This document shows, in pieces, positions 43,559 through 53,139 of a stretch of DNA of 64,000 nucleotides; within the stretch, counting starts at the first letter, position 1, and each line of letters begins with the position of its first letter. Under the pieces are notes generated by a model. The model saw only the letters and a program-made list of their open reading frames with translations, was not told where the DNA came from and ran no database searches. Made by a program: the position numbers and the translations under genes. The DNA lies in contig JAJRSE010000017.1 of assembly GCA_024278955.1 (NCBI GenBank), positions 103,357-167,356 of the forward strand, in the 5' to 3' direction. The stretch is from Planctomycetota bacterium (GTDB taxonomy: Bacteria; Planctomycetota; Planctomycetia; Pirellulales; Lacipirellulaceae).

Positions 43559-44608
43559 ATGCCCAACGATCTTCTTCACCGTGGTACGGTAATCCCTGCC
43601 CATCCGCTTGCGCTAACGTCGGATCGAAAACTTGATGAGCGGCGACAGCGGGCGCTTAGCCGCTACTATCTTGCCGCGGGGGCAGGAGGTTTGGCGGTAG
43701 GCGTGCATACGACTCAGTTTCAAATTCATGAAGCAAGTTGTGGATTGCTCGAGCCGGTGCTCGCCCTGGCAGCCGAAGAGATGAACCGGGCGGATGAGAA
43801 GCGGGATGAGCCGCTGGTTCGCGTGGCAGGAATTTGCGGTGCGACTGAACAAGCGGTGCGAGAAGCTACGATGGCTCGCGAGTTAGGCTATGGATTGGGC
43901 CTGCTGAATTTACGTGCCCTCAAGGACGCTTCGGTGCCTCAACTGGTAGAGCATTGCCGTGCGGTAGCCGAGGTGATTGGGCTGTTTGGTTTTTACTTGC
44001 AGCCGGGGCTGAACGGCATTGATCTTCCGATCGAGTTTTGGCGAGGTTTTTGTGAGATTGAGAATGCTCAGGCAATTAAGGTTGCGGTATTCGATCGTTA
44101 CCTCACGTTGCATGTGATGCGTGCGGTAGCCGAAAGTGGACGCGATGATATTGCGCTCTACACGGGCAACGACGATAGCATTGTGTTGGATTTGGTAACG
44201 CCGTTTAAGTTTCAAGTAGGCGGCAAGCCCGTGACCGTGCGATTTGTAGGGGGGCTGCTTGGCCAATGGGCAGTTGGTGCTTTGCCTGCGACCAAACTGC
44301 TTGACGAGTGCCAGCGACAGGTAGCTGCGGGCGGAGCTATTTCGCAGGAGCTGATGACCCTGGCAGGAGAATTGACGGACGTGAATGCTGCGATTTTTGA
44401 CGCGGCCAATGGATTTGGCGGGTGCGTTCCCGGAATTCATGAAGTGTTGCGTCGTCAGGGGCTGCTGGCCGGCGAGGCATGTCTGGATGCGAACGAAGTG
44501 TTTGGGCCTGGGCAAATAGAAGAGCTCGACCGCACCCTGGCAGCTTATCCGCACCTGGGAGACGACGAGTTTGTAGCAGAGCATCTTGACGAGTGGCTAG
44601 CCGGGTAG
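43559..44608 (+). CDS. DapA/dihydrodipicolinate synthase-family protein
   Basis: 349 residues with a TIM-barrel pattern. AGAGGLAVGVHTTQFQIHE corresponds to the GTTGE region, FGFYLQPGLNG follows, and AIKVAVFDRY gives the Schiff-base Lys. Such lyases split or form C-C bonds of 2-keto acids. The frame and spacing fit the family, but it is longer and divergent, so the substrate is unknown. The start at 43559 follows CACTTT without a clear ribosome site. Confidence 0.75.
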   Translation: MPNDLLHRGTVIPAHPLALTSDRKLDERRQRALSRYYLAAGAGGLAVGVHTTQFQIHEASCGLLEPVLALAAEEMNRADEKRDEPLVRVAGICGATEQAVREATMARELGYGLGLLNLRALKDASVPQLVEHCRAVAEVIGLFGFYLQPGLNGIDLPIEFWRGFCEIENAQAIKVAVFDRYLTLHVMRAVAESGRDDIALYTGNDDSIVLDLVTPFKFQVGGKPVTVRFVGGLLGQWAVGALPATKLLDECQRQVAAGGAISQELMTLAGELTDVNAAIFDAANGFGGCVPGIHEVLRRQGLLAGEACLDANEVFGPGQIEELDRTLAAYPHLGDDEFVAEHLDEWLAG

Positions 44609-44828
44609 ATTGGGCATTCTTTGCTGCGGCGGGTGGCGAGCTTGCTCGGAATAATCGGAGCAACCGAAATAAGCGATCCTCTGAGCGAGAAGAAAAGGAG
44701 CCCGGCATGGCCTGAGCGATTTCGGTCGTTGCAACTACTGCCCTCTCTGGGCATTGTGTATAGTGAGGGCTTTTCCGCTCTCCCCACACTTCGCCCCCTC
44801 ATTTTTTGCTGCCTGGAGAATCGGTCGC

Positions 44829-45479
44829 ATGACGATCAGGACTAACATTAGAACGAGCCACCTAGTTCGGCTTGGAATCATCGGATTGTTTTGCCTTGGT
44901 TTCACGGCTCTTTGTTTTTATGATGGGCTCGTGAGGTATCCGAGTCAGATTGTCCAGCTCGAAGAATTCCTCGAATTTACGGAAGAGCATAAGGACAAAC
45001 TCGACCCCAAAGACATCGTCGACCAGTGGAAAGAACTCGCGGCCTCAAAGGGCTGGCCGACCAACCGTCCTAATGTAGAAGACCCTAGGACCCACTCAGA
45101 TATCGCAGGGCAGTTTCAGATGGCGGCCGTGCTGGGTCCGATAGGGCTGTACTTTCTTGTTCAGTTGCTGCGTTATCGGGGGCGTTGGATCGAAGTGAAC
45201 GACTTGGCGATCACTTCGAGTATGAAAGACCAATTTGAACTGAGCCAAATTGTCGAGCTGAACAAAAAAAAGTGGGACAAAAAGGGCATCGCAAAAATCA
45301 AATACGAATCGGAGGGTCGTACCAAAAAACTGGTGCTCGACGATTGTTATTACCAGCGGGAGACGACCGACGGGATATTGCGGCATATTGAGCAGCATAT
45401 CGACCATGCGAAGATTGTCGGCGGCAAGCCTGAGCCGGTGAAAAAAACCAACGAGGAAAGTGTCGAAGAAAGCCAGTAG
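44829..45479 (+). CDS. Hypothetical membrane protein
   Basis: 216 residues from the ATG at 44829. Membrane helices at about 14-33 and 95-112 flank a charged helical region. The rest is soluble, beta-rich, with a Glu/Lys-rich tail. I know no family. The stop codon TAG (45477-45479) belongs to the first REP-like element, so the original C-terminus may have differed. Confidence 0.65.
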   Translation: MTIRTNIRTSHLVRLGIIGLFCLGFTALCFYDGLVRYPSQIVQLEEFLEFTEEHKDKLDPKDIVDQWKELAASKGWPTNRPNVEDPRTHSDIAGQFQMAAVLGPIGLYFLVQLLRYRGRWIEVNDLAITSSMKDQFELSQIVELNKKKWDKKGIAKIKYESEGRTKKLVLDDCYYQRETTDGILRHIEQHIDHAKIVGGKPEPVKKTNEESVEESQ

Positions 45480-45595
45480 GGTGCGTGATTGTTAAAAAAA
45501 CGGTGCGTTCGGCCTCGGCTTCAAAGTTGGTACCGTGTGGGCGAATTGTGCCCATGTAACGCACCAAATTTGGCGCCAGCACGCATTCTTGTCTC
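45476..45595. repeat. REP-like palindromic element, copy 1
   Basis: Starts GTAGGGTGCGTGATTG, then TTAAAAAAACGGTGCGTTC; the right half has AACGCACCAAATTTGGCGCC and CACGCA. It is upstream of the RAYT gene. The right end is less well kept than in copies 2 and 3. Confidence 0.8.
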
Positions 45596-45651
45596 TTCTC
45601 AAGAACCGCTAGAGCGCACCATGAATGCTCATTTCATGGTACGGTATCAGA

Positions 45652-46200
45652 ATGAGTCGCTATCGTCGTAACCGTATCGGCCAGGTGTTTTTCTTTACGG
45701 TGGTTACCGATCAGCGGCGACCTATTCTCACTACCGACCTTGGACGACAAGCTTTACGTGAGGCCATTTCCGAGACGCAACAAAAAATGGCGTTTGACGT
45801 CGTTTCGGTGGTCTTGTTGCCTGACCACCTGCACACCATATGGGAACTGCCTCGTGGCGAGACTGACTACTCCACACGTTGGCGACTCATCAAGACCGCG
45901 TTTACCAAAATATGGCGGAGGCATGGCGGCTCGACAACACTGCGGTCGTCAAGTCGAAAAAAACGTGGCGAACAGGGCGTTTGGCAACGACGGTTCTTCG
46001 AGCATACCTGTCGAGATGAACGTGACCTCAAGCGGTGCATCGACTATATTCATGTCAATCCGCTCAAGCATGGTTTGGTCGATCGGGTACGCGATTGGCC
46101 TTGGTCGTCGTTTCACCGTTACGTCAATGAGGGCGAGTACCCTGTTCAATGGGGGGACGCCTTCGAGTGGCATGGAGATGAATTTAAGCAATTTGAATAA
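45652..46200 (+). CDS. REP-associated tyrosine transposase (RAYT)
   Basis: 182 residues from the ATG at 45652 (another Met lies at 45625). [14 protein letters not shown] opens the Y1 transposase fold. [13 protein letters not shown] carries the HUH motif (His59, His61), and [15 protein letters not shown] carries the catalytic Tyr142. Family members nick and join single-stranded DNA at REP palindromes. A REP-like element lies on each side (45476 and 46240), the typical arrangement. The gene appears complete. Confidence 0.92.
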   Translation: MSRYRRNRIGQVFFFTVVTDQRRPILTTDLGRQALREAISETQQKMAFDVVSVVLLPDHLHTIWELPRGETDYSTRWRLIKTAFTKIWRRHGGSTTLRSSSRKKRGEQGVWQRRFFEHTCRDERDLKRCIDYIHVNPLKHGLVDRVRDWPWSSFHRYVNEGEYPVQWGDAFEWHGDEFKQFE

Positions 46201-46239
46201 CAAAGGAAGTGTCCCAATAATTGTTGAAACTTGAAGTCC

Positions 46240-46356
46240 GTAGGGTGCGTGATTGTTAAAAAAACGGTGCGTTCGTTTCGCAATTTAAGTTGGTACTGGC
46301 ATGAACCCACTACTCCCTTGGAACGCACCAAATTTGGCGCCGGGCACGCACCCTAT
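46240..46356. repeat. REP-like palindromic element, copy 2
   Basis: GTAGGGTGCGTG at the left and CACGCACCCTAT at the right, with an inner AACGCACCAAATTTGGCGCC. Copies 2 and 3 are nearly identical inside and share the flanking words TCCCAATAAT and AGTCC. Confidence 0.88.
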
Positions 46357-46380
46357 GGCCTCGCCTTGTAAATAAATTCT

Positions 46381-46719
46381 TTGGGAACGTTTATTACCTT
46401 GAAACAGTACATTAGATTTGGCGTCTGTAGTCTCTTTGCTTTCCAATTTTTGCTGTTTGTGTTCTTAGTAACAGTATTTCGGTTTTGTGTATACCTTCGA
46501 GATACGCTTCATTTAGCGCAGACTCAATATGTAGCTAGCTGTGTGGCTGGAAGCTTATCTTGTGCATTGGTGATTTTTGTACTGAGGTACGGATTGAAAT
46601 ACAAACTATGGACTGCCCTGCTTTGCGGATTTTTGTCATGCTACGTGACAATGATATTCGTTATCGAACTATTCTTTGGAATCCCAATAATCAACTGGTA
46701 TTTCCTTGGGAGTCCGTAG
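46381..46719 (+). CDS. Putative small membrane protein between REP elements
   Basis: 112 residues from a TTG start with no clear ribosome site. Three hydrophobic segments (about 12-36, 52-67, 77-100). The stop TAG comes from REP copy 3. It is AT-richer than its neighbours. It could be a real accessory gene, a decayed one, or a chance open frame. Confidence 0.35.
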   Translation: MGTFITLKQYIRFGVCSLFAFQFLLFVFLVTVFRFCVYLRDTLHLAQTQYVASCVAGSLSCALVIFVLRYGLKYKLWTALLCGFLSCYVTMIFVIELFFGIPIINWYFLGSP

Positions 46720-46832
46720 GGTGCGTGATTGTTAAAAAAACGGTGCGTTCGTTTCGCAATTTAAGTGGGTACTGGCATGAACGCACTACTCCCTTGGAAC
46801 GCACCAAATTAGGCGACGACCACGCACCCTAC
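46716..46832. repeat. REP-like palindromic element, copy 3
   Basis: Perfect 12-nt terminal inverted repeat, GTAGGGTGCGTG and CACGCACCCTAC. The inside is close to copy 2. Confidence 0.88.
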
Positions 46833-47237
46833 CTCCTACCGTCGTGGTTCCTGTCTTGATAAGATCGTAGCCAGCCCCGGCCAAAAACAACCTTCGCATG
46901 GACACCCCAAATAGGCGATAATCTTCAACGCAGAAAAAAATTTCCCAGCACCACCTCTGCGCTCTCCGCGAACTCCGCGGTAAATCCCCCTTGAAGCATC
47001 GCCAATAATATTGTCCCAACAAGGAACCTCGAAAATCCTAAATTCACCCAATTTTGTCCCAGCCATTATGCAGCAAACCCTACAAATCTCGAACCAATCG
47101 AAAACCAGAAGGGACAAAACCACCGAATTTTGTCCCAAAACATGGGACCCCCATCGATGGGACAAAACCCCAATCAGGGGGGCTCCCTTACGGAATCCAA
47201 ATTCAAGTAGACTGACTTCCTTCGCCAAACTTTCTTG
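46833..47237. other. Intergenic region with repeated GGGACAAAA motifs
   Basis: 405 nt before the kinase-like gene. TTTTGTCCC or its complement GGGACAAAA occurs four times (about 47053, 47112, 47134 and 47159), with ATGGGACCCCCATCGATGGGA between. Also CTCCGCGAACTCCGCGG near 46966. No gene is seen. Confidence 0.6.
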
Positions 47238-48962
47238 ATGGATCAGAGAAACGATATCGAGGGGCGAGGAGGTAGCTACGTCGGTTCGACGCGGTGTGTG
47301 CCGTCGGTGGTTTGCTCTCACGATACTTTTTCACCTAACAATGAGTCGCCTGGAATGCAACGTTCGCGTATTGGTCCCTTTGCCTTAGAAGAAACTTTGG
47401 ACGGCTTGGCCGAAGGCAATGTGCTGCGCGGAATTCATGTTGAGCGCAAAGTGTCGATGGCAATCAAGCTTCTGCCCACAAGCCTCGTCAATCGTCCGAT
47501 GGGCGGAAACACCTTTCCTGAGGACGTCCAACTGCTGAAGCAGTTGGTTCATCCGAATATTGCACGTTACTATGGCGGGGCGGTCGACCAAGGCCAGCCT
47601 TATTTGGCGTTGGAATTGGTCGAAGGCGAATCGCTTTGGAAACGCTTAGATCGCCGAGATTGCTTGCCGTGGGAAATGATTGCCGGCATTATCGACGCGG
47701 TTTGCGAAGCCCTGCAACATGCCCACCAAGCAGGTCTCGTACATGGGCGGATTACGCCAAAGCGAATTCTGTTGCCCGAAGAAGGGGGAGCCAAGCTGAT
47801 TGGTTTTGATTGTGCCTGGGCAGACCGCGACGAGGTGCTTGGGCTTCGCTGCCCGATGGAGGTTGCCCATTATTTGGCGCCCGAGGTTTTCCGAGGTAAG
47901 CAGTCGGGTTCTCTGCCGACCTGCGACCTGTTTAGCCTGGGGGTCATTTTATACGAAGGCCTTTCGGGAGAATTTCCTTGGCCTGCCGAAACGCCATCGC
48001 AGTTGGTCGAGGCGAGGCGGGCTAGTCCAGCAGCGCGAGTTTCTAGCAAAGTGCTTGACTGTCCGGTTTGGCTCGATGTGTTGGTGTCGAAACTTCTGGC
48101 CGTAAAGCGAGAAGACCGCTTGTCGTCGGCTGAAGAAACGCATCGGGCAATCGTCGATGCGAAGCAAAAAGTTGCCTCGGGGATGGGCGCGGCACAACAT
48201 GCCTGGGCAGGCAAGCAAGGAACACTTACCGTCGACACCGACCGTAGCGAGCTTCGTCAAATTCATCGTCAGCGGACGAGTCGCAAAGATACGAGCCCGT
48301 TTTACGAGCGAGTGTGGTTTTTGGCCAGTTGCTTGGTTTTGGTTCTCGGGGTCGGCGTTTGGACTTTGCTACCTCCTGGCGAAGACGATTTGTTTGCCAA
48401 GGCGAAGCCCTTAATGGAATCGGAGAGTGCTCTGGACTGGCAGCGAGCCGAAGAGCGATATTTGCGGTCGTTTAGAGAACGATTTCCCGAAACGAAATAT
48501 GCCGAGGCGCTGGAAGAGTTTGACGATCGCTTTGCGATGCACCGGGCCGAAAAACGAGTGGTAAACAACCAGCGGCTAGGGCGACCACCAAAATCGGAGT
48601 CGGAGCGGCAGTATGGTGAAGCGCGTCGCTACGAGCAGATCGGCGATCGGATGACCGCTTGGCAGAAGTACGAGGCGCTGGTCCAACTTTTTTTGAAAAG
48701 CCCGGAGGCCGAGGACCAAGCTTTCGTCCACTTGGCGGAGCGCCAGATTCGTCAGATCCAGGCGAACCGAGAAGAGGGCGAGAATCAATCGACGTTTGTG
48801 CAGAAACAGCTCGATCGTGCTCAGGGCTTGGCTGACGAAGGGAAGCTGATCGAAGCCCGAAAAGTGCTCGACAGCCTGCTGTCTCTCTACTCCGAAAACC
48901 AAGAGCTACGCCCGCTGGTCGAGCGTGCCCGGGCACAGCTCCAGAAGCTAGACGGGAGCTAG
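47238..48962 (+). CDS. Protein-kinase-fold protein lacking catalytic residues (pseudokinase)
   Basis: 574 residues from the ATG at 47238. Residues about 45-310 have the Ser/Thr kinase fold: MAIKLLP (the beta-3 Lys), LVHPNIARYYG, LELVEGESL and LAPEVFRGK, CDLFSLGVILYEGLSGEFPW. But the catalytic loop reads VHGRITPKRIL instead of HRDxKxxN, the DFG triad is GFD, and there is no glycine loop. So phosphate transfer is unlikely. A membrane helix lies at about 355-375, and a helical TPR-like outer part follows to the end. Confidence 0.85.
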   Translation: MDQRNDIEGRGGSYVGSTRCVPSVVCSHDTFSPNNESPGMQRSRIGPFALEETLDGLAEGNVLRGIHVERKVSMAIKLLPTSLVNRPMGGNTFPEDVQLLKQLVHPNIARYYGGAVDQGQPYLALELVEGESLWKRLDRRDCLPWEMIAGIIDAVCEALQHAHQAGLVHGRITPKRILLPEEGGAKLIGFDCAWADRDEVLGLRCPMEVAHYLAPEVFRGKQSGSLPTCDLFSLGVILYEGLSGEFPWPAETPSQLVEARRASPAARVSSKVLDCPVWLDVLVSKLLAVKREDRLSSAEETHRAIVDAKQKVASGMGAAQHAWAGKQGTLTVDTDRSELRQIHRQRTSRKDTSPFYERVWFLASCLVLVLGVGVWTLLPPGEDDLFAKAKPLMESESALDWQRAEERYLRSFRERFPETKYAEALEEFDDRFAMHRAEKRVVNNQRLGRPPKSESERQYGEARRYEQIGDRMTAWQKYEALVQLFLKSPEAEDQAFVHLAERQIRQIQANREEGENQSTFVQKQLDRAQGLADEGKLIEARKVLDSLLSLYSENQELRPLVERARAQLQKLDGS

Positions 48963-49152
48963 CGCCGGGGGTTGTCGCCGAGAGCTCCACTAAATCATAC
49001 CCAGAGGTCCTGTTTCCAGCGATAACCGCGAAAGAAATCCATTTAGGTTCTTCTTGCAAACTCCTACGCTCAAGCTAACAATGACGGCTTGTGCGGAGGA
49101 TCGCATGGCAATCTCATTTCGGAGTTGTCGGTTTTTAATTGGGGAGAATTCG

Positions 49153-52100
49153 ATGTCTCGATACCGAGTGATAGGTTTTTTGGGTGCATTATTGGTTCTA
49201 TCGGCTCACAACGCCGGCGCGGTGGATCGCGATTGGAATCAAACTTCGGGGACGCAAGTCTTCAATAACGCCGGTAATTGGACACCAGGCGCAGTCCCTT
49301 TGGCTGGTGATAATTTAACCTTCGGCCTTGATGGCGACGTCGATATTTTTCTCGGCGCGCCGAGCGTGGGAAACGACATCACGTTTATCGACGGCATCGT
49401 TGAGTTTCTCGATGTCGGTGGGTCGACGCTTAATTCAGGCGGCATAGTGACGATCGACGACGTCTTTGCTGTCGGCTTAGGCGGTGGCGCGCAAGTGATC
49501 TTAAACAGTGCCACTTGGGACAACGCTGGCGACGCAACGATTGGCGATATTGGCTTCGGTTCGCTAACAATCAACAACGGCGGCGACTTTGAGGCTAACC
49601 AAGTGCTTGTTGGCAATCAAGCTGGAGGCGTGGGAGAACTCACGCTGACCGACACAGGGACGATCGTGACTGCTTCGCTTCTCAGTAACGTCGGTATCAT
49701 CACCGCCGGTAACGCTGGCGGCACTGGCACAATCAACGTATTCGCTGGTGCCAATTTGCGGACTGCAAGCACCAGCGGCAACGATATCTGGGTCGGTTCG
49801 GGTGTCGATCCCAACAACGGGGCCAACGGTTCGACCGGTACACTCAACGTCGATGGTGTCGGTTCGTTCGCCGAGACTGAAGACCTGCAAATTGGCCGCT
49901 TTGGCGGAACGGGGTTCCTCAACATTACCGGTGGCGGACAGATCATCAACACCGACGGCGGCACGAACGGCAACCCAGACACATTCATCGGCATCAACTC
50001 AGGTTCGGTCGGCACCGCCGTCATAGACGGCGACGGCTCTATGTTGAGAAGCCGCAGTATTAATATTAGTTGGGGGGGCAGCACGGGTACCTTGGCAGTT
50101 CGCAACGGCGGAGTTGCTCGCACGTTGAGGCAGGGCACTGCGTTGGGGCACGCCTCCATTGGCACCCACTCTGGCGGCGACGGGCAAGTCGCCGTGTATG
50201 GTACCGCGACCGACGGCACGACGGCCTCGCTATTCGATGTCGACGATAGCCTGTGGGTCGGCGATAACGGCCTTGGTGTGCTGCGTATCGGCCAAGAACT
50301 CGACGGAACGGCTAACGGCGCGGGCGCGTTGCAGGTCGATGTTGACTTACGCATCGGCGATGACACGACCAACACAGAAAACAACCGCGTTGTGGTCGAT
50401 GGGGCCAACGCCACGGCAAACGTGGACAACGACACCTACGTCGGCCTCTCAGGCACCGGTACGCTCGAGGTAACCGGTGGAGCGCAATTCACCGGTCGGT
50501 TCCTCCGAGTCGGGCAAAACTCCACTAGCAATGGCACGCTGATAATCAACGGAGCCGACTCCTTGCTCGACACCGATGCCGACACGACCGACGTAACCGA
50601 CAACACCATCATCGGCTTCAGCGGCACTGGCAACGCCACCGTCAGCAACGGCGGGCGGCTGAACACCGATGCCCTGTGGGTCGGTTACCAGGGCAGCAGC
50701 GTCGGCACACTCACCATCGATGGCGGCACCGTCAACGCCGGGGTCGACAACCAAGGCACCGGCAGCGACCTGATTATCGGCGGACGCACTGACGCTGGTG
50801 GCGGTGGCACGGGAACCGTTACCATCGAAAATGGCGGCGTGCTCACCTCGGCCGTTCTGACCATCATCGGCGGCAACGCCACGGCCACCGGCACACTGAC
50901 CATCACCGGCGCTGGCTCGCTGCTCGACAACAGCGACAACGGACCCAACACCGGCGCGAACGACACGCTTCGTGTCGGCCAGTCCGGTGGTACGGCGTTT
51001 CTCAACATTCTCGATGGCGGCCGACTTCACACCGAGGCCGCATGGACCGGCCTGGGCAGCGGCACCAACGCGGCTACGATTGTCGTCGACGGCGTAGGCT
51101 CGACTTTTGAAACAGACAACTTCCTACGGATCGGCGATGGCCGGGAGAGTTTGTTTACGGTTTCCAACGGCGGTACGCTCAACGTGGCAACCAGCGCTGC
51201 ACCAGGCGCCAGCAACAACCGACTCATCGTCGGTTTCCTTGACGGTGGCGATGGGGCAAAATTGACGGTTACGGGTACGGACTCGCTCATCGATTATTTC
51301 GGCAACGATCGAATCAGCGCCGGGCTGTCGGGCGGCGAGGCCAACAACCGCGCCACCATCGAAGTCCTCGATGGTGCCCGCCTCAACGCCGTGCAGCGCG
51401 ACGTCAACAACGCAGTGGTCAGCAGCGGATTCCTCATGGTTGGAGACTCGACCGGCAGTCACGGACAAGTAACCGTCGACGGTGCTGGTTCGCGTATCGA
51501 CGTACGCTACATGCAAGTCGGCGATGGCACCAGCGACAGCAGCGGAATCGTCGACATTACCGGCGGCGGTTTACTCACCACGTTAGACTTTGTCGAAGTC
51601 GGCTCGTTTGGCAGCGGCGTTGGCACGCTCAACGTCGACGGAGCTGGCTCGACGCTCGCAGTCGGTAGTTATCTTTCGCTCGGTGACGACCTCTTCGGTG
51701 GCGCTGCCGACGGGGCAAGTGGCACGCTCAACATTGCCGACGGCGGCACTGTTACCAATGGCACGGCGGCCTACATTGGGCACTTTACCGGCAGTTTTGG
51801 TACCGCCACGGTTGGCAGCACGACTGCCGATACTTCGAGTTGGACGATCGGAGGAGAACTTACGATCTCCGGCACGGAGACTTCTTCGCAATTGAGTGGC
51901 TTTGGCGTACTCAATCTCAACCCGGGCGGCTTGGTTGATGTCGCTTCGAGCTTACGTATCCGCAATTTGGGTGATGTGAATCTTGATGGCGGTGAACTTC
52001 GGGTTGGTGGCAGTTTGATCTTTACCGATGCTGGTTCGACATTGAATTTCAATTCGGGCACGCTACGTTTTACGAACGCCACTGGGTTTACGCTCAGCTC

Positions 52101-53139
52101 GGCGACGCTCTCTAACATTTTTGGCGGCGGCGAACAAACCCTGGACGCCGGACAACACCTGGCCGTCGACGGCACCGCCCTGATTGGCGCTCCGATTCGG
52201 ATCAATGGTGGCACACTCAGCCTCGGCAGTGTTACGGTCGCAAGTTTTTCCAATGTTGATTTTGATGCGGGAACGCTTAACCTCACGAATTCGGGACTCG
52301 TGGTCACCGCCGCGGGTCTTTTCGGGAGTTCGCTGGTGATTGACGAAGACGAAACCGTCAATGTTTCAAGCTCTACCTTCGTTCAGGCAGACGGCCTACT
52401 CAACGTCGCTCGTGGCACATTTTCTGCCGGCGCCGCAGTCAACGAGGGTACGATTGTCATCGCCGAAGGCAACGCAAATTTTGACGCCGACGACAGTGGC
52501 TCTGGACTAACCAACAACGGCAATCTGGTCGTCATCGATTCGACCATCGCCGGGGCCATCGTCAACAACGGCACAATCGAGATCATCGGTACGGTCGACT
52601 TTACCGATGGCGTGTCGTTGATGGCGGCTGGCTCGTTGGGAATCGACCTGGATGGGCTGGCGAACTTTGACACGCTTTCGGTTGGCGGCGATTTGTCGCT
52701 TGATGGAACGCTCGACGTGGACGTCGACAGCTTTTTACTGACGGTCGGCGACTCGTTTGAAATCATCGACGTGGCTGGTGTGCTGAGCGGTACTTTTGCC
52801 GGGTTAGCCGACGGCGCGCTTGTCGGCAACTTCGGTGGAGTCGACTTGTTCATCGACTACGATGCTGGCGACGGCAACGATATTGCGCTGTTTACAGTCG
52901 CTGATGTTGACCTCGATAACGATGGCGATGTCGACGGAGTCGACTTTCTGGCAATCCAACGCACCAACCCCGGTCTAATCCCTGATTGGGAGTTGCAGTA
53001 CGGCAATGGCATCCCGCTTGCGGCGAGTTCACAAGCTGTCCCGGAACCGACAACTGCTTTGCTTGCGATCGTTGCTTTCGTGGCAATTTTGACTGTGCAG
53101 CGAAAGGAAAACCGTCCAGATACTTCTGGATTAGCCTAA
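49153..53139 (+). CDS. Giant secreted repetitive beta-protein with dockerin-like and PEP-CTERM ends
   Basis: 1328 residues from the ATG at 49153 (GGGGAG 6 nt upstream). Signal peptide MSRYRVIGFLGALLVLSA and following AHNAGA. Residues about 40-1230 are made of many degenerate repeats of about 40-60 residues with GTGTLxVxGxGS, VGxxG and NNGG words, like autotransporter-type beta-helix repeats. Near 1255-1290 one calcium loop pair (DLDNDGDVDGVDFLAIQR). The C-terminus is VPEPTTALLAIVAFVAILT followed by a basic tail, a PEP-CTERM signal. It is probably a surface or matrix adhesin. Confidence 0.88.
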   Translation: MSRYRVIGFLGALLVLSAHNAGAVDRDWNQTSGTQVFNNAGNWTPGAVPLAGDNLTFGLDGDVDIFLGAPSVGNDITFIDGIVEFLDVGGSTLNSGGIVTIDDVFAVGLGGGAQVILNSATWDNAGDATIGDIGFGSLTINNGGDFEANQVLVGNQAGGVGELTLTDTGTIVTASLLSNVGIITAGNAGGTGTINVFAGANLRTASTSGNDIWVGSGVDPNNGANGSTGTLNVDGVGSFAETEDLQIGRFGGTGFLNITGGGQIINTDGGTNGNPDTFIGINSGSVGTAVIDGDGSMLRSRSINISWGGSTGTLAVRNGGVARTLRQGTALGHASIGTHSGGDGQVAVYGTATDGTTASLFDVDDSLWVGDNGLGVLRIGQELDGTANGAGALQVDVDLRIGDDTTNTENNRVVVDGANATANVDNDTYVGLSGTGTLEVTGGAQFTGRFLRVGQNSTSNGTLIINGADSLLDTDADTTDVTDNTIIGFSGTGNATVSNGGRLNTDALWVGYQGSSVGTLTIDGGTVNAGVDNQGTGSDLIIGGRTDAGGGGTGTVTIENGGVLTSAVLTIIGGNATATGTLTITGAGSLLDNSDNGPNTGANDTLRVGQSGGTAFLNILDGGRLHTEAAWTGLGSGTNAATIVVDGVGSTFETDNFLRIGDGRESLFTVSNGGTLNVATSAAPGASNNRLIVGFLDGGDGAKLTVTGTDSLIDYFGNDRISAGLSGGEANNRATIEVLDGARLNAVQRDVNNAVVSSGFLMVGDSTGSHGQVTVDGAGSRIDVRYMQVGDGTSDSSGIVDITGGGLLTTLDFVEVGSFGSGVGTLNVDGAGSTLAVGSYLSLGDDLFGGAADGASGTLNIADGGTVTNGTAAYIGHFTGSFGTATVGSTTADTSSWTIGGELTISGTETSSQLSGFGVLNLNPGGLVDVASSLRIRNLGDVNLDGGELRVGGSLIFTDAGSTLNFNSGTLRFTNATGFTLSSATLSNIFGGGEQTLDAGQHLAVDGTALIGAPIRINGGTLSLGSVTVASFSNVDFDAGTLNLTNSGLVVTAAGLFGSSLVIDEDETVNVSSSTFVQADGLLNVARGTFSAGAAVNEGTIVIAEGNANFDADDSGSGLTNNGNLVVIDSTIAGAIVNNGTIEIIGTVDFTDGVSLMAAGSLGIDLDGLANFDTLSVGGDLSLDGTLDVDVDSFLLTVGDSFEIIDVAGVLSGTFAGLADGALVGNFGGVDLFIDYDAGDGNDIALFTVADVDLDNDGDVDGVDFLAIQRTNPGLIPDWELQYGNGIPLAASSQAVPEPTTALLAIVAFVAILTVQRKENRPDTSGLA

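Noticed and set aside
43559..44608. Standard 4-hydroxy-tetrahydrodipicolinate synthase (dapA)
   Set aside because: The GTTGE motif and catalytic Tyr are not evident and it is longer; only family membership is supported.
45625..46200. RAYT read as the transposase of a full insertion sequence
   Set aside because: There are no IS-type terminal repeats; only REP-like palindromes that also occur away from the gene.
46836..47321. 161-residue minus open frame in the gap before the pseudokinase gene
   Set aside because: It runs over the GGGACAAAA motifs and into the kinase gene start, with no ribosome site or motif.
49239..52853. Long minus-strand open frames under the repetitive secreted protein
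   Set aside because: Shadow frames caused by GGC/ACC-rich repeats; the + strand has a signal peptide, ribosome site and sorting tail.
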